Part shown: piece after piece, positions 43,265 through 54,657 of the stretch
How the letters are laid out: the number at the start of each line of letters is the position of its first letter
Numbering within the stretch: position 1 is the first letter of the stretch
Assembly: GCF_964355755.1 (NCBI RefSeq)
Contig: NC_092675.1
Span: 22,236,412 to 22,300,411 of the forward strand
Source: Antedon mediterranea
Taxonomy: Eukaryota; Echinodermata; Crinoidea; Comatulida; Antedonidae
Length of the DNA: 64,000 bases
Direction of reading: 5' to 3'
Program-made: the position numbers and the translations under genes
Notes under the pieces: model-generated
What the model saw: the letters and a program-made list of their open reading frames with translations, nothing else
What the model was told of the DNA's origin: nothing
Database searches by the model: none

Positions 43265-44919
43265 TATGTTCTTAGAATTAAAATAAAGTGTTCAAAATAC
43301 TTTAATAGGGCATAAAAAAATCTGTAATATAGAGTACTGTATTGTACTGTACTGTTCTCAGAATAGCTACTGTAGTGAACTATTGGTTATTGGAAAAAAA
43401 AGTGGTGTGTGTAGACATTAATCTATTGCATAAAAGAGGATAACAACTTTGTATCCACTACAATGGATCTTAAAATGCCTGAGCATTGGCTTAAAGTGGA
43501 TTTACACTAGAGCTTTTGTCAAATACTACAATACAAGTAGTTGGATTTCCATGCATGATGCACTCAAATGATGAAACTAATTGTATCAACAATGATAATA
43601 GTATAATATATATAAAAATAAACAAATATGACATTCAGCATTTTGTTGTTGTTTCAAAGTGTATGCTAATATTATTTTGGAAATATGAGTGTTAATGTAC
43701 AATTAAAAACACAAATGATTACAACATTTCTATGGTTAGCATATGAACGGAGATAAGAATTATTAAAAGGTTTCAATATTAATAATTATTTGAATAAATG
43801 ATACTGTATAAAGTTTGAGGTTCTTATGTGGCGATCTAAAGATCCAAGGCATTGACCTGTCAGGTCTAGAATTATACAGTATGTACTCGACATACCCATG
43901 AGTAACTTTTATGATGAGGATCACTACCAACTAAGTCTGAATATATGGACCAGGACCATTTAAGTTCGCTGAACAAAAGGCCTGTCACTCAGCATCAGGT
44001 CCGTCATGCAGCGTGCCGGTTGGTTTTTTAATTGGGTTACACCTGGTCAAATGATAATTGGACCTTGTTTTTTTTAGCTGCTGTGGTGTGTGGTCCATTG
44101 TTGTGGTTCCTTGATTGGGGTTTGCTGTAGTTCTTTGGTGTTCATGGGCGTGGTGGCTAGCTGTGGTTCATTGGATATTGGGATATTTATTTCGATTTGT
44201 CGGACCCACTCCCCAACGCTAGTTCCGTTTCGCACCTGTCATTTATTTCGACTCAAAATTTGTTTAGTAACTTTATCGTGATTACTACACCTTAATAGGA
44301 TTAGGCCTCAAAAATACTTTTACGAAGGAGATCACAAAAATCAGGTGTGAAACGGAACTAGCGCCCACTCCCCTGCCACCAGAGCTGAATGCAACAGTTG
44401 TATAGACCCAGCTGAGGGTCTATCCTAGGCTAGCTATGTCAAACCAAACTCAGTCCACTATCTAAAAAAATGCCTACCTCTACAACAACTCAACAACAAA
44501 AAGGGAGAAGGCCTGACTCAGACTGCCTGGCTGAGTGAGGGGGAGACCTTCAGTGATATTTAATCGATTTCTAAGAAAAGGAAATGTACTAAAATGTTCA
44601 ATACCTTCTAAAAGTATTCTTACTGAACATTTACTGGAATAAAAATTAAAGAAATGTAAAAATTAAGGAATACCAGGATGCCGATAGATCAAGAGACACA
44701 TCCACATATAAAAACCGTCGCAAAAGGTCACGTCCAGGTCTCTTCTGTTCCTCTGTGCGTTCATGCATGACAAGTTGACCTTTAGAAAAAAAGTTTCCAC
44801 TACCACCACGTTTTCTCCCTCTCTGTGACGACGGCCAAAACCACCACCACCACCACCACAAAAACCAAACCCGCGCCGCCGCACACTCTGTGGAATAAGC
44901 GGAGAAAGTAGGCCCAATC
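43265..44919. other. Head-to-head ELOVL intergenic region
   Basis: A 1,655-base interval between two divergent start codons. It holds an inverted-repeat element (44215-44363) and a GC-rich CCACCACCACC/CGCGCCGCCG stretch (about 44838-44882) that is probably the 5' UTR or core promoter of the ELOVL7-like gene. Whether the promoter is shared is unknown. Confidence 0.5.
44215..44363. mobile_element. Short inverted-repeat element with CCCACTCCCC flanks, between the two ELOVL promoters
   Basis: CGCTAGTTCCGTTTCGCACC at the left is mirrored by GGTGTGAAACGGAACTAGCG at the right, about 149 bp in all. CCCACTCCCC occurs immediately outside both ends (44205-44214 and 44364-44373), a likely target-site duplication. 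It stands in the 1.65-kb head-to-head intergenic region. Confidence 0.65.
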
Positions 44920-47900
44920 ATGACTTCTCTTTTACAGTGGTGGGATAACGTAATTACTGAATATGCAGGTGAATTTGAGTAATTTTTTATTAGGCCTAGG
45001 CCTAGGCCTACTAGTAACTAGGCCTAGGCTAGGCCTACTACTACTAGTACTAGGCTAGCCTAGGCCTAGTTCTCGACTCCCGGCCTCCTGCTACTACTAA
45101 GTACTAGCCTATACAATATGCGAAGTGGTAGTAGTACTCTATCTAGAGCCTAGACTCTGACTAGGCCTAGCCTATATGCTATTAGGCCTAGGCCTACTAC
45201 TAATATTCAAACTAAGCAGGTCCAAACCGTGTGAAAGGTGCTGCTATACTTTGAATACTGATCTCAAAACCACACCCCTTTTGCCATTTGGTGGGTAGGC
45301 ATGACAACAAACAAATTCAAACTCAAAGTAAAATTTTTGAAACATAAATTTTGTATTTGTATATAATATTAATAATAGGCTAGGCCTAGTTTTCCTACAC
45401 AGAATGTTTTGGCCTTTTTTTCATTGACATTTTACTAATTTCCTTTTAATATTAATGTAACTATTTTTTGAGTTTCAGTGAAGGTTTCTTAAACAAATTT
45501 TACAAAAAATATTATATGCACATGCATATAAAAGAAGATGTATCAACTTCTTTTTGAGTTTGTCGCCCCACAACACCCAACAGCCAAATATGTAGTACAG
45601 ATAAATACGGTTTTATTTAATTTTCAAGGATTACCAATAGTAAATAAATAAATAATAAACTGTCCTATCAATAGATACCTGTAGGTGGTAATCCACTTTT
45701 TTTGTGAACCAGTTCTTTGTGGTATCTCCCTTCCCGCCTCTTGGTTCTTAAAAGTTCGCTTGGGCAAACTGTGTACACTGGACCTACGTTTTATAGTTCT
45801 TATCCAAAAAGACTTGTTTCACAACCAGAACTAGAAAGGAGCAAGTCAGCCTCAAACCAATGCCGATATTGTTGGCTTTTTATGTATGGTAAATGGGGCC
45901 CCTGTATTAAACGCTCGGTCATTTGTCTCAATGTATTAAAGTTTGTTAAATAGTAATCTGCATGCTGATAATTTTTTACTACAGATCCTAGGGTTAGTGA
46001 CTGGTCTTTAATGAGTAGTCCAATACCAGGCACTATTATGGTGATCATCTACTTGTTTGTTGTTTGGATTGGGCCAATTCAGATGGCCAGCAGAAAACCT
46101 TACCTTTTAAAGAATGTTCTGTTGGTGTATAACATGGCAATGGTTGGCTTGTCTGGCTATCTTCTATATAAGGTTAGTTCATAATGTGCGTGCTCTTCAT
46201 TTCTTATTTATTTAAAACTTTTCACTCACGTTTTGTGGAAAAATCCCAGCACAAATTGTATTAATTATATTATTGTTTAATGGATGATTTTAAAATTTCA
46301 GTTTTTAATGTCTGGTTGGTTGACGGGATACACTTTAGGATGCCAACCTGTAGATTACTCCAATACTCCAAAAGCTTTAAGGGTAAGTAAGTTATACTAA
46401 ATGCATAATTTCAGAAACTTTAAGCCTACACAAGATTGATTAAATAAATTATTATTATATAAAGTATTTATTTTTGTACTCACATTATATTATAATTGTT
46501 GGTTTTTATTTTTCTAAATTAAATTATATCTTTCAGATGGCAAGGTGTTGCTGGTTGTTTTATGTTTCCAAATATATAGAAATGCTTGATACAGTGAGTG
46601 TGTGCTAATTTTAGTCCATTTTTATATTTTTAAAATATCTTTCTGTATCTCCACATACAGTATAATGTAAATCATGTTGTATAATGTAATATAAATAACA
46701 CATAATAGTTAAATGGCAAAGAGAGGTCAGATTAAAATATTCATTCCTTTAAGTTATTCCATAGCAAAGTTTCAGAGACAAGTGATTTTATTACAAGTTT
46801 GTAAATTTTATCCATTGATTCCTTTTATTTTTAAACGTTGTTTCAGATATTCTTTATCCTAAGAAAGAAGAATAACCAGGTGTCATTTCTGCATGTATTC
46901 CATCACGCTATCATGCCATTTAGCTGGTGGTTTGGTGTTAAATTTGTTGCAGGTTGGTTTAAAACTAGGAATATCGATTACTTAAATAATTGATTTCTTT
47001 ATTTCTATTCTTTTCGCACTTTTAGTACTCAGTGGCACATAAAAAATTGTTTGTTTGTTATATAACTTTTGGCAGTTTTTTCCATAACTTATCAGTAAAT
47101 GACACTTAAATGTGACGTGAACATTCTTGCCTTATTCACCTATTCAAAATGGTCCATGGTTATAACAATTTAAATCCAAATGATTACTTTTTATTTAATA
47201 AGGAACATAGAACACGAGGCCATAACCTCAGTAATATCGGACTAGCATGTGATAGGCATGGGTTCGAGGTTATCTGTACCATACTAATTGCATCCTTAGG
47301 CAAGATGCTTTACTCTCATTGCCTAATCTGGTAGGCGCTGCACTGCTGGCTGCCGTGGGTCCGTGGAGGGCCTAATCCGAATTTCCTCACTGAGGACAAA
47401 TATTAATACAAAATACAAATACAAAATTCTTAAGCAACATACTAGGACAATGCACAGTTTTTTTCATATTTCATTGTCGAAAAATGGAACAATTTACTGC
47501 CTGTTGCAGTAAATTCAATTAATGAGTTTAAAACACAACTAGAAAGAGAGCCCAACAAACAATAAGAAGAGTTGATGGTCAAAAAAGTGAAAGTATAAGA
47601 AGACTCTAACAACAATGAAATTGGTACACAAATGATTACCATTGTTCCAAACAATTGTTCCAATAACAAGGCTAGTAAACGATTCTAGTAGATTACAAAC
47701 TTGACCATTTTTTTTATTTACACATCCGCCACAGTATTTTACAAGCAGTGAAGGTTTTACTTTCACCTCCAACTAATTTGAAATTAAGTTCATATTGCTG
47801 TGAATGCAAATGATTATCTTTTACCTAAATGTACAAACAATTTGATCAAGAACTCTATTAAATACCAAGGAGCTAAATTACGGAATTCAATCCATGTAGA

Positions 47901-49400
47901 TATTAAAAATGCATCTACAACTTCTAAATTTAAATTAGTATACAAGAACTATTTTTATTTATTATTATTTTTTTTTTATTTGTTTTTTTTTTCGTATTTA
48001 ATGTTATATCTTGGGGTGGGTCAAACTTAAAGTCTTTCTGACTTATATGACCCTTCCCCCCACATGATTACTTCATTGTATTTGTTTATCCTGTATGTAT
48101 GTTATATTATATTGTGGAAATGAAATTAAATTGAAATTGAACTCCGGTAGTTACCATACAGTTCCTTTGCCAGATGCAAAAGTTGACTCTTTGATCCAGT
48201 GATTATTCTTTTTGAGTTAACAATACTTTCTTTGTATCTTTTTAGGTGGATTTGGTACTTTCCATGCAACAATGAACTCTTTTATACATTTTATGATGTA
48301 CATATACTACGGATTTGCAGCATTGGGTCCAGCTTTTCAACGCTTTCTATGGTGGAAACGTTACATGACCACAATGCAGCTGGTAAACAATTTCTCTATT
48401 CATTTTATAGACTGAATCTTTCATATAATCAATTCTTTCAATATATTTAATTTAAACAGATTAGTTATCCTACAATTTAAAGAATATATAATATAGGTAA
48501 CTCTTTCCAATATTTGTTACCTGTGGACTGGGCTAAAACATTATCCTTGGTTTTCTGAAAAATTAGGTAGTTTCAGTAGAGTTGATAATATAGTACTGTA
48601 TGATGTCATTGCGTATCCAAATAGCGTACTGCCTTCTTGTTGTGTTATGCACACAGGAGCAACAGCATTCCGTCTAAAGCATGACGGCATGAAGCCGATT
48701 TTCCACTAGGCGAAACGTTTCGAATAGAAAAAAAATCGCCTACTCTCTTTCCACTACATGAGCGAATAGCTGCTGCATTATGTTCCTCGCGTGGCTGCTG
48801 AGCTTTTCGATTCGCATGAGGGCTCATGAAAACGTCATAGCTCATTTCCTGAGCTCTGATTGGATGCGCAATATTTCACTTTGCAAAAAGTAGAAACAAT
48901 TTTAACTAGTAAATTTCGCTGCACCGAAAAATCAAAGGACTAGAATTCGTCAAAAAAGGGAGTATGACAGACAGAAACTTGAATGCGCATAGCATGACAC
49001 TTTCGATTCGTGCGAAAAAATTCGCCTAGTGGAAAATCGACTTTATCCATGCCATTTTTATCATAAGCTTAATTCTTTTATATCACTTTTAATTTAATTA
49101 AGGTGATTCAAAATGAACGACTGGTTTCTGTACAGGACATTATTATTTATGAACATCTTCATTAACACTAAACTTACCTTTTAATTTCAGATTCAGTTTA
49201 TTTTATCGATGGTGCATAGTTCACAGCTTTTCTTTATCGACTGCAAGTATCCAAAGGTGTTTGCATGGGTCATCGGCCTCTACGGATTTATATTCTTCAT
49301 CCTTTTCATGGATTTTTATATCAAGGCTTATTCCAAATCAAATAAGAGCAAACATCACAGTCAAAATGGAAATTCTCATTTTAAACATAAAGAAAATTAA
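44920..49400 (+). CDS. Very-long-chain fatty acid elongase, ELOVL7/ELOVL1-like
   Basis: Seven exons: 44920-44968, 45985-46172, 46302-46382, 46537-46593, 46847-46952, 48246-48382 and 49191-49400. They give 275 residues with every phase matching. Exon 1 is short ([16 protein letters not shown] plus one base) and was chosen because it completes the Asp of [15 protein letters not shown], a typical ELOVL1/7 start region. Signatures: KYIEMLDT (K118, E121, D124, T125), HVFHH (141-145), [13 protein letters not shown] and TTMQLIQ, plus several hydrophobic membrane segments. The C-terminus is rich in Lys, His, Ser and Asn (ends KHKEN). Compared with the neighbouring ELOVL4-like gene it has one extra intron after T125, and the next intron sits nine bases earlier. 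The intron before exon 48246 holds a SINE-like copy and two LINE fragments. Expected role: microsomal elongation of long-chain acyl-CoA. Confidence 0.92.
44990..45195. repeat. Dense AGGCCT tract in ELOVL7-like intron 1
   Basis: Starts about 22 bases after the exon 1 donor: repeated TAGGCCTAGGCCTA and CTAGGCTAGG with ACTACTACT interspersed. Confidence 0.7.
47205..47428 (+). mobile_element. tRNA-derived SINE-like copy in an ELOVL7-like intron
   Basis: Contains a near-perfect RNA polymerase III B box (GGTTCGAGGTT, 47261-47271), an A-box-like stretch about 40 bases earlier, a SINE-like core (TTAGGCAAGATGCTTTACTC) and an A-rich tail (ATACAAAATACAAATACAAA). It is too diverged to be a working tRNA gene. 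Confidence 0.55.
47464..47565 (+). mobile_element. LINE fragment, RT ORF C-terminus
   Basis: The frame reads [20 protein letters not shown] then EFKTQLERE and a stop, the usual ending (WN-LP ... FK) of CR1/L2-like reverse transcriptase ORFs. Only this end remains. Intronic, next to a second LINE fragment and a SINE-like copy. Confidence 0.5.
47790..48147 (+). mobile_element. LINE fragment with 3' hairpin and tail
   Basis: The frame reads [13 protein letters not shown], then [19 protein letters not shown] and FKLVYKNYF, matching the end of non-LTR RT ORFs, with the usual WN replaced by RN. Downstream, GGGTGGGTCA and TGACCCTTCCC can pair (about 48014-48060) and an AAATGAAATTAAATTGAAA tail follows. 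Same strand as the host gene. Confidence 0.55.
48692..49043. mobile_element. Inverted-repeat element in the last ELOVL7-like intron
   Basis: The left end CCGATTTTCCACTAGGCGAA and right end TTCGCCTAGTGGAAAATCGA are almost exact complements across about 352 bp. The inside has further mirrored pieces (TTTCGATTCG) and a GC-richer centre. No transposase frame. Sits between exons 48246-48382 and 49191-49400. Confidence 0.7.
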
Positions 49401-51845
49401 TATATTCTAAAAGTGTGGATTAATTGTTCTGTAATACTGCTTATGTTTTAATATGCATGTACAGTACAAACATACTGTATGATGTTACAGGTATGAGGTC
49501 AAAATGAGTACGTCATAGCTATATCTCTGTGATATGTCACAACTATGATGTCTCACAACTATGATAGTGTCACAACTATGTTATGTCACAACTATGTTAT
49601 GTCACAATTACAATATGACTGATACCATGTGATTGACACCAATATACAATATTCCATTCCTGGTTTTGTAGTTTTAATGTTTTATAGTTTTTAGTACAAA
49701 TGTAGTTATTTATGAGGTTATGAAATATCTTTGTGGTATAGAATATGAATACCAAAGTCCTTAATTTATTCATTTGTATTTGTCGTATGTTTGTCAATTT
49801 GGAAATAATTATTGTTTCAATGTTTGATTAAATGTTTATAATTGTCATTTTAGAATAATACATTCTTATGCTCACTGTATGCATCTTGTTTGCCAATATC
49901 CTACACTTTTTTCTTGGATTGCATTTTGTCTTTTCATAATTTTTTTTTAAATTGTTACAGGTAATATTTTAATAATTTAAAATATGTATTGTTTGTTTAC
50001 AACTATACAATATTTAAATATAATGTATTGGTTTAAACAAGTATGTTTACATCTTAAATTATAAAAAATATATTGATATATATAATGAATCATGGTGCAA
50101 AAAATAGTAACAATTTTGTATTGTTTAAATTCATTTTTGTACTGTATATTGAAATATTAAATTATGACATTGTTATTAAAGTAACATATACAGTAGATAA
50201 GAAAGGAATAAGTGGAGTGGTGGTTATGATGCTTGGCTACCATTTCAAGGGTCCTGGGTTCAAGTCCCGTCACATGTCAGGATTTTTTCTAAGGATAAAA
50301 TTACAACTCCACTCCCAAAGACTTTGTTTATGTAGAGCATCTTGTGTATATGTTTGTCTTGTGAACCTCTGAGGGTCCCTAATGATCAGCAATTGCTGTA
50401 TGGATCACCCTCATTAAATATGGTCAACAACAATGACTGAATACTAAACTTTGTTATAAACTGTATGCATCTGTTATGATTCTGAATGAAATGACTGGCA
50501 GAATGCAGTGTTTTTACAATTAATTTACATTAAAATTTTGTAATTATTCCTGTAATAACTGTTGGTAAATTACTGTATACACAAAAAATCTGAATGATGT
50601 GTTTTTTATGTAGGCCAAGACCCACTTGAGCACTCTATTCAGGGGACATTTCCACATGAAACAAATTAGGGTTCTTATTATGTACCCCCCCTCCCCCCAC
50701 CCTTAATAGTATAAGCAAATCGCATATGGCGTAGTTTTCAGAAATATCACCTGCAATGTTAAGTAATTTTTACTTTATTTATTATGTTTATTTCACCGAT
50801 TCTTACATGTTTTCATGTATGAAATGCGCGCTTGCAATAAATGAAAAACGCAGCTTTAATATGAATAAACAATATAATTATTTTAACCTGTATTTAGTTA
50901 TTTATTTTTATTGATATAAATTTTCAGCTCAGAACGGTTATATAGCCATACAATTGACAGAAGGGAAGGGGGCTAGGGTATGGACTTAAAAACAGGTTTT
51001 TTGCACAAAACCCAACATATATTTGAGAAGAGTAGAGGCCTTCTTTAATCCCTTTCTGTCGATGTTACAACAGTTCTGGGAGCCTGCTGTTCCCCTTAGT
51101 ATCATCAAGGCAATCTAACACAACTCGCCTTGCCAAGATAGGAACTCATAACAGTCTGTTGATCTTGTCTGGCTGCGACAAATTCAAACAGTATGGTGTC
51201 TGTTAAGGTGCGTGGAACTGATCGTGTCGCAGCCACAGATCAACCATTTGATCTTTGGAGCTCAGTATCTTGTTGTTAGATTGACTTGGTATCACCATAA
51301 AGTCATGGTAGCCAACTTTTGAACGCAGTCAGCACAATCTAAATTTATTGGTAGGTGTACATGAGCTAGCAATGATATTGAGCAATATACTGTAAATGAT
51401 CAAACATGTACAATTCTCAGGTTTTTTATGCAGTTAGCAAATAATGGTTTGAGCACTATTGCACCGGTACAGTAGTTGTTCCAATTGAGAAAAAAACACT
51501 TAATATTTGAAACTCTTTGTAACGATTGAAATTTTATTCAATTAACACACAACTTCTAGATGTTTTAAATGAAAACCATTCACTTAAACCACATCAAACT
51601 CAACTGTGACTACTGTATAACATTGTTGTCTTTCATATTTTTGCTTCAGAGCATTCCGTAATCTTTTATCTTTCAAATAATTCTTTACAGTATTTTGGTA
51701 AAAATTCAGGAAATTGTGGAAGCTTTTATGATGACCAGGCAAAATCATCATCAAATCATCTGTATTTGTTATGTATCATTTTTTTGTTTTTATGATTAGG
51801 TAAACCAGTGTCAGTTCTAAAATAAATTCAGTCTTTATTAATTAT
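49401..51845. other. Tail-to-tail intergenic region, ELOVL7-like / NDUFB7
   Basis: Expected to hold both 3' UTRs. Contains a short tandem run of TCACAACTATGAT-type units (about 49535-49610), a SINE-like copy (50205-50440) and an AATAAA near 50836. No gene recognised. Confidence 0.5.
50205..50440 (+). mobile_element. tRNA-derived SINE-like copy downstream of the ELOVL7-like gene
   Basis: An exact B box (GGTTCAAGTCC, 50257-50267) and a degenerate A box (TGGTTATGATGCTTGG, about 50220-50235) stand at tRNA-like spacing, followed by a unique body (CTGAGGGTCCCTAATGATCA). The tRNA part does not fold into a full cloverleaf as far as I can see. An open frame across it is not counted as a gene. Confidence 0.5.
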
Positions 51846-54171
51846 TTAACCCTTCAATTCTTCTTTTTCAGCTCTTATTCTCTTCCTTTTAGCTCGCTCT
51901 AATAACCGCTTTTCTCTCTCAAATTCCTTCATTCGTATAACAAAGCTGAAAAGATAAGAAATAACAAATTTAGTTATCATTTGGTTGGAGACATGTATGT
52001 ATATCTAAAAACACAATTTTTCAATTGTCACGCAGCATAGAAAGATCACACACACTGTACCATACTGTATGCTGCATCGATACCTCATCATGGATATTCC
52101 TATGACATCATTTAAACTTGGTGTGTGCTTGGTCAGCAGTTAGATTTGGGAGTGCTTTGAATTCATGAAAATTGAGGAATACTCATTTAAAAAGAGACAG
52201 TTATTATTATTAATAGTTGTTTATCAAAAATAACACTTACTCATCAAATTCGCACTGATCATATTCATGTTTAGCATGTTCACAATGAAAACCTAAAGGA
52301 AACTGATCACGACGGCATTTTCGATAAGATATTAAAAGATGAGCACAATAATCTCGGTCTTTCCAATTCAGATTTGCATTATTCATTTCTTCTTCTGTTG
52401 CAACCATCACTGTAGTGTAATGAAAACAAATGTTTAGATTATAATTTCAACCAATTATTAAATTAAATTACATGTCCGGTTTGAGGTTGCTACTGGTGTG
52501 TGGCTTGAGTAAAAAATGGGGGAGCCCCATGCCAGATAGATACGCCAGATGTGTATTTAATATTTTCTAAAGGAATTTAGAGAAATAGGACACTAAATGC
52601 ACAGTTGAGTAAAGTCTCACAATTGTCGTATTCGAGTGGACCGTTGAGTAGTTTTTCCGTTGAGTACTTCTTTAACGGAGTATTTTGAGCGTTGAGATTG
52701 TTCTTAATGAAAAAGCTTTCGTTGTCAACGTTTTATATTCGAATGATATTCTGTTGAGCACAAATTTACAATTGGAATACAAAAAGTACTCAACGAATCT
52801 TTACGTTGACAACGAAAGTTCCCAATCGAATACGATAAATCACACACCTGAGGTGAGGCTCATGCTTTTTTATTCAAGCTCCCACATCACACACAGACCT
52901 CAAATTTTACGCTTTTTTACCAATCACAATATTTTTTAACAATTACTTCAAAACAACGTAAAAACTAACTTTTTGTTGAGTATGTTAAAAAATTGTCCTG
53001 GCCGTTTTTTGTTTTTTTTTTAGTTGTGTTGTGAATGATGATTTACAAAAAAAGTGTGCAAATTCAATATTTTAGTTAGGCCTAGCCCTAGACTAGACAG
53101 TAGAGAGGGCCTAGTTGAACAGCTAGGTAGGCCTATACTGTCTATGTTATGCGCGATTTGAACGATTTGCGCAATTTGAAATTGCGCAAAAAAAATCCTT
53201 GCGCAATTTGAATTGAAACATGTGTTTCAAATTGCGCAAGCAACGTATTAAATTGCGCAAGTAATCTGCAAATTGCGCAAGGTTTTTCCGACAGATTGTG
53301 AAATCATGCACACCCATATTTTTATAGTAATTTCTAAGAATGATTCAAAATTAAAGATAAATATCGCATTTCCTTATTTTAGTAGTGCAAATATTGTTAT
53401 AAGTTAGCATACCGTCGAAGAACCGACGAAGGAAAACGAAGCGGTGGTGTTCCACCAGGCGGGCGCGGCGCGGGCGGCCGGCTATACTACTCTAGCCTAG
53501 CTAGGGTCTGGACTACTGATACTGACTAGGTTACATGGCCTAGCTTAAACTAATATTAAAAACTTAAAAAGTGAGTATTAAACATTATCTTCATTGAAAT
53601 GGTCTTATTTATATAATAAAAATAATACTAAATTTTAAACTCCTCTGCCTAGGCCTAGCCTAGCCATGTATGGGAAAATTTACAGTTCGTTTTCAAATTG
53701 CGCAAAGGTGTCATATTGCGCAAGAACTATCTTGCGCAATTTACAAATTGTGCAGCGCAATTTAAAATTGCGCAAAGATTTTCTTGCGCAATTTGAAATT
53801 GCGCAAGTTGATTGCGCAATTTGAAATTGCGCAAAAAAATCCTTGCGCAATTTAAAATTGCGCAAGAATTCTTTTGCGCAATTTCAAATTGCGCAAGGAT
53901 TTTTTTGCGCAATTTCAAATTGCGCAAATCGTTCAAATCGCGCATAACATCTATATAGGCCTACAGTAAGCGCTGCATGTAGTATACACTCTACTAACTA
54001 GTAGGTAGACCTGGCCTAGGCCTAGCCCAGCAGTTCCAGCAGTGACCATACAAAAATACCTCGTTCTTCTCGTCCATCAGGAAACCCATAAAGAGGATCA
54101 AAAGTCGGGTCAGTCCCTAGCGTCGGCGCCGTATCAGGATGTATGAAATAGTGAGAGACATAATGTCCCAT
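51846..54171 (-). CDS. NDUFB7: NADH:ubiquinone oxidoreductase (complex I) subunit B7
   Basis: Three coding exons on the minus strand (54060-54171, 52241-52409, 51846-51945) give 126 residues against 137 in human. Diagnostic features are an initiator MG (Gly2, the site of N-myristoylation in the family), YGFPDGREER, VMVATEEEM, the paired CX9C motifs (C59/C69 and C80/C90) that form two disulfides after Mia40-dependent import, and FVIRMKEFEREKRLLERAKRKR at the basic C-terminus. The protein is an accessory subunit on the intermembrane-space face of the complex I membrane arm. Intron 1 (1.65 kb) is unusual: it contains a 214-bp inverted-repeat element, a GC-rich patch near 53408-53480 and a large inverted repeat packed with TTGCGCAA palindromes. 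The coding exons themselves look intact. Confidence 0.95.
52624..52837. mobile_element. Short inverted-repeat transposon, copy 1 (TGTCGTATTCGA ends, AAT duplication)
   Basis: A 214-bp element with ends TGTCGTATTCGA and TCGAATACGATA, flanked on both sides by AAT. Inner inverted repeats (CTTTCGTTGTCAACG against CGTTGACAACGAAAG, and GTTGAGTACTTC against GTACTCAAC) let it fold on itself. A second copy lies at 61683-61905. It sits in NDUFB7 intron 1. It carries an open frame, which I read as a by-product of the repeat. Confidence 0.75.
53144..53950. mobile_element. Inverted-repeat element packed with TTGCGCAA palindromes (NDUFB7 intron 1)
   Basis: The ends are near-perfect inverted repeats starting ATGTTATGCGCGATTTGAAC and continuing for about 70 bases. 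The octamer TTGCGCAA occurs six times at the left (53167-53280) and 14 times at the right (53698-53927), usually in pairs such as TTGCGCAATTTGAAATTGCG. The interior (53290-53690) has an AT-rich part, a GC-rich patch at 53408-53480 and AGGCCT runs. Short open frames across the right cluster encode only a repetitive peptide and are not counted as genes. Best read as a non-autonomous foldback or MITE-like element; no transposase was seen. Confidence 0.7.
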
Positions 54172-54657
54172 CTTGAATACTTATATACTTTTATTTTCTT
54201 CAAAAAGTTAGGCCTCCATACAATGATTTATAAAAAGCGTAACAGAGACGGTTTTGACGGGTCTTCTTATTTGGTCCACTGCATATTCCCCCGGCGCTAG
54301 CGATTTCCGCTCGAGCTTACAAAAAATATATATTACGACGCATGGGGGCGGCATTACATTTTTTTTTTTATCAAATCAGAGAGCTTTAGCAGTATTTAAC
54401 ATGCAAAATCTCCTATCTAGTGAATACAATTTAAGAAAAATACTTAAATGTTTATTGAATTGACTGAAATTCTTAATATTTAATATATTATGAAATTAGA
54501 TCTCGGATCGTTTTATTTATTTCATGTTTATTGAGCTCTACTCTTCCGTGTATTGAGCACTCTCAGGTAAACTAAATTTATTTATTAATTTATATACTGT
54601 ATATTAATCCAAAGGCAAATTACTGAAAAAATGACAATGCTGTGGGTATCAGTGGCA

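Noticed and set aside
44646-44921. Minus-strand open frames with Gly/Trp-rich runs
   Set aside because: They come from the CCACCACC-type stretch in the 5' region of the ELOVL7-like gene; low complexity and antisense to a real 5' end.
47261-47271. Candidate tRNA gene
   Set aside because: Only the B box is recognisable and the cloverleaf does not close; a SINE-like origin fits the core and A-rich tail better.
50257-50267. Candidate tRNA gene downstream of the ELOVL7-like gene
   Set aside because: An exact B box but no acceptor stem or anticodon arm was found; treated as SINE-like.
52685-52939. Open frame shared with 61753-61935
   Set aside because: The shared peptide comes from two copies of the same short inverted-repeat element; similarity reflects the repeat, not a gene family.
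53680-53945. Overlapping minus-strand open frames with a Cys/Ala/Arg-rich repetitive peptide
   Set aside because: They are translations of the TTGCGCAA palindrome array; the repeat is nearly the same on both strands and gives open frames without coding selection.
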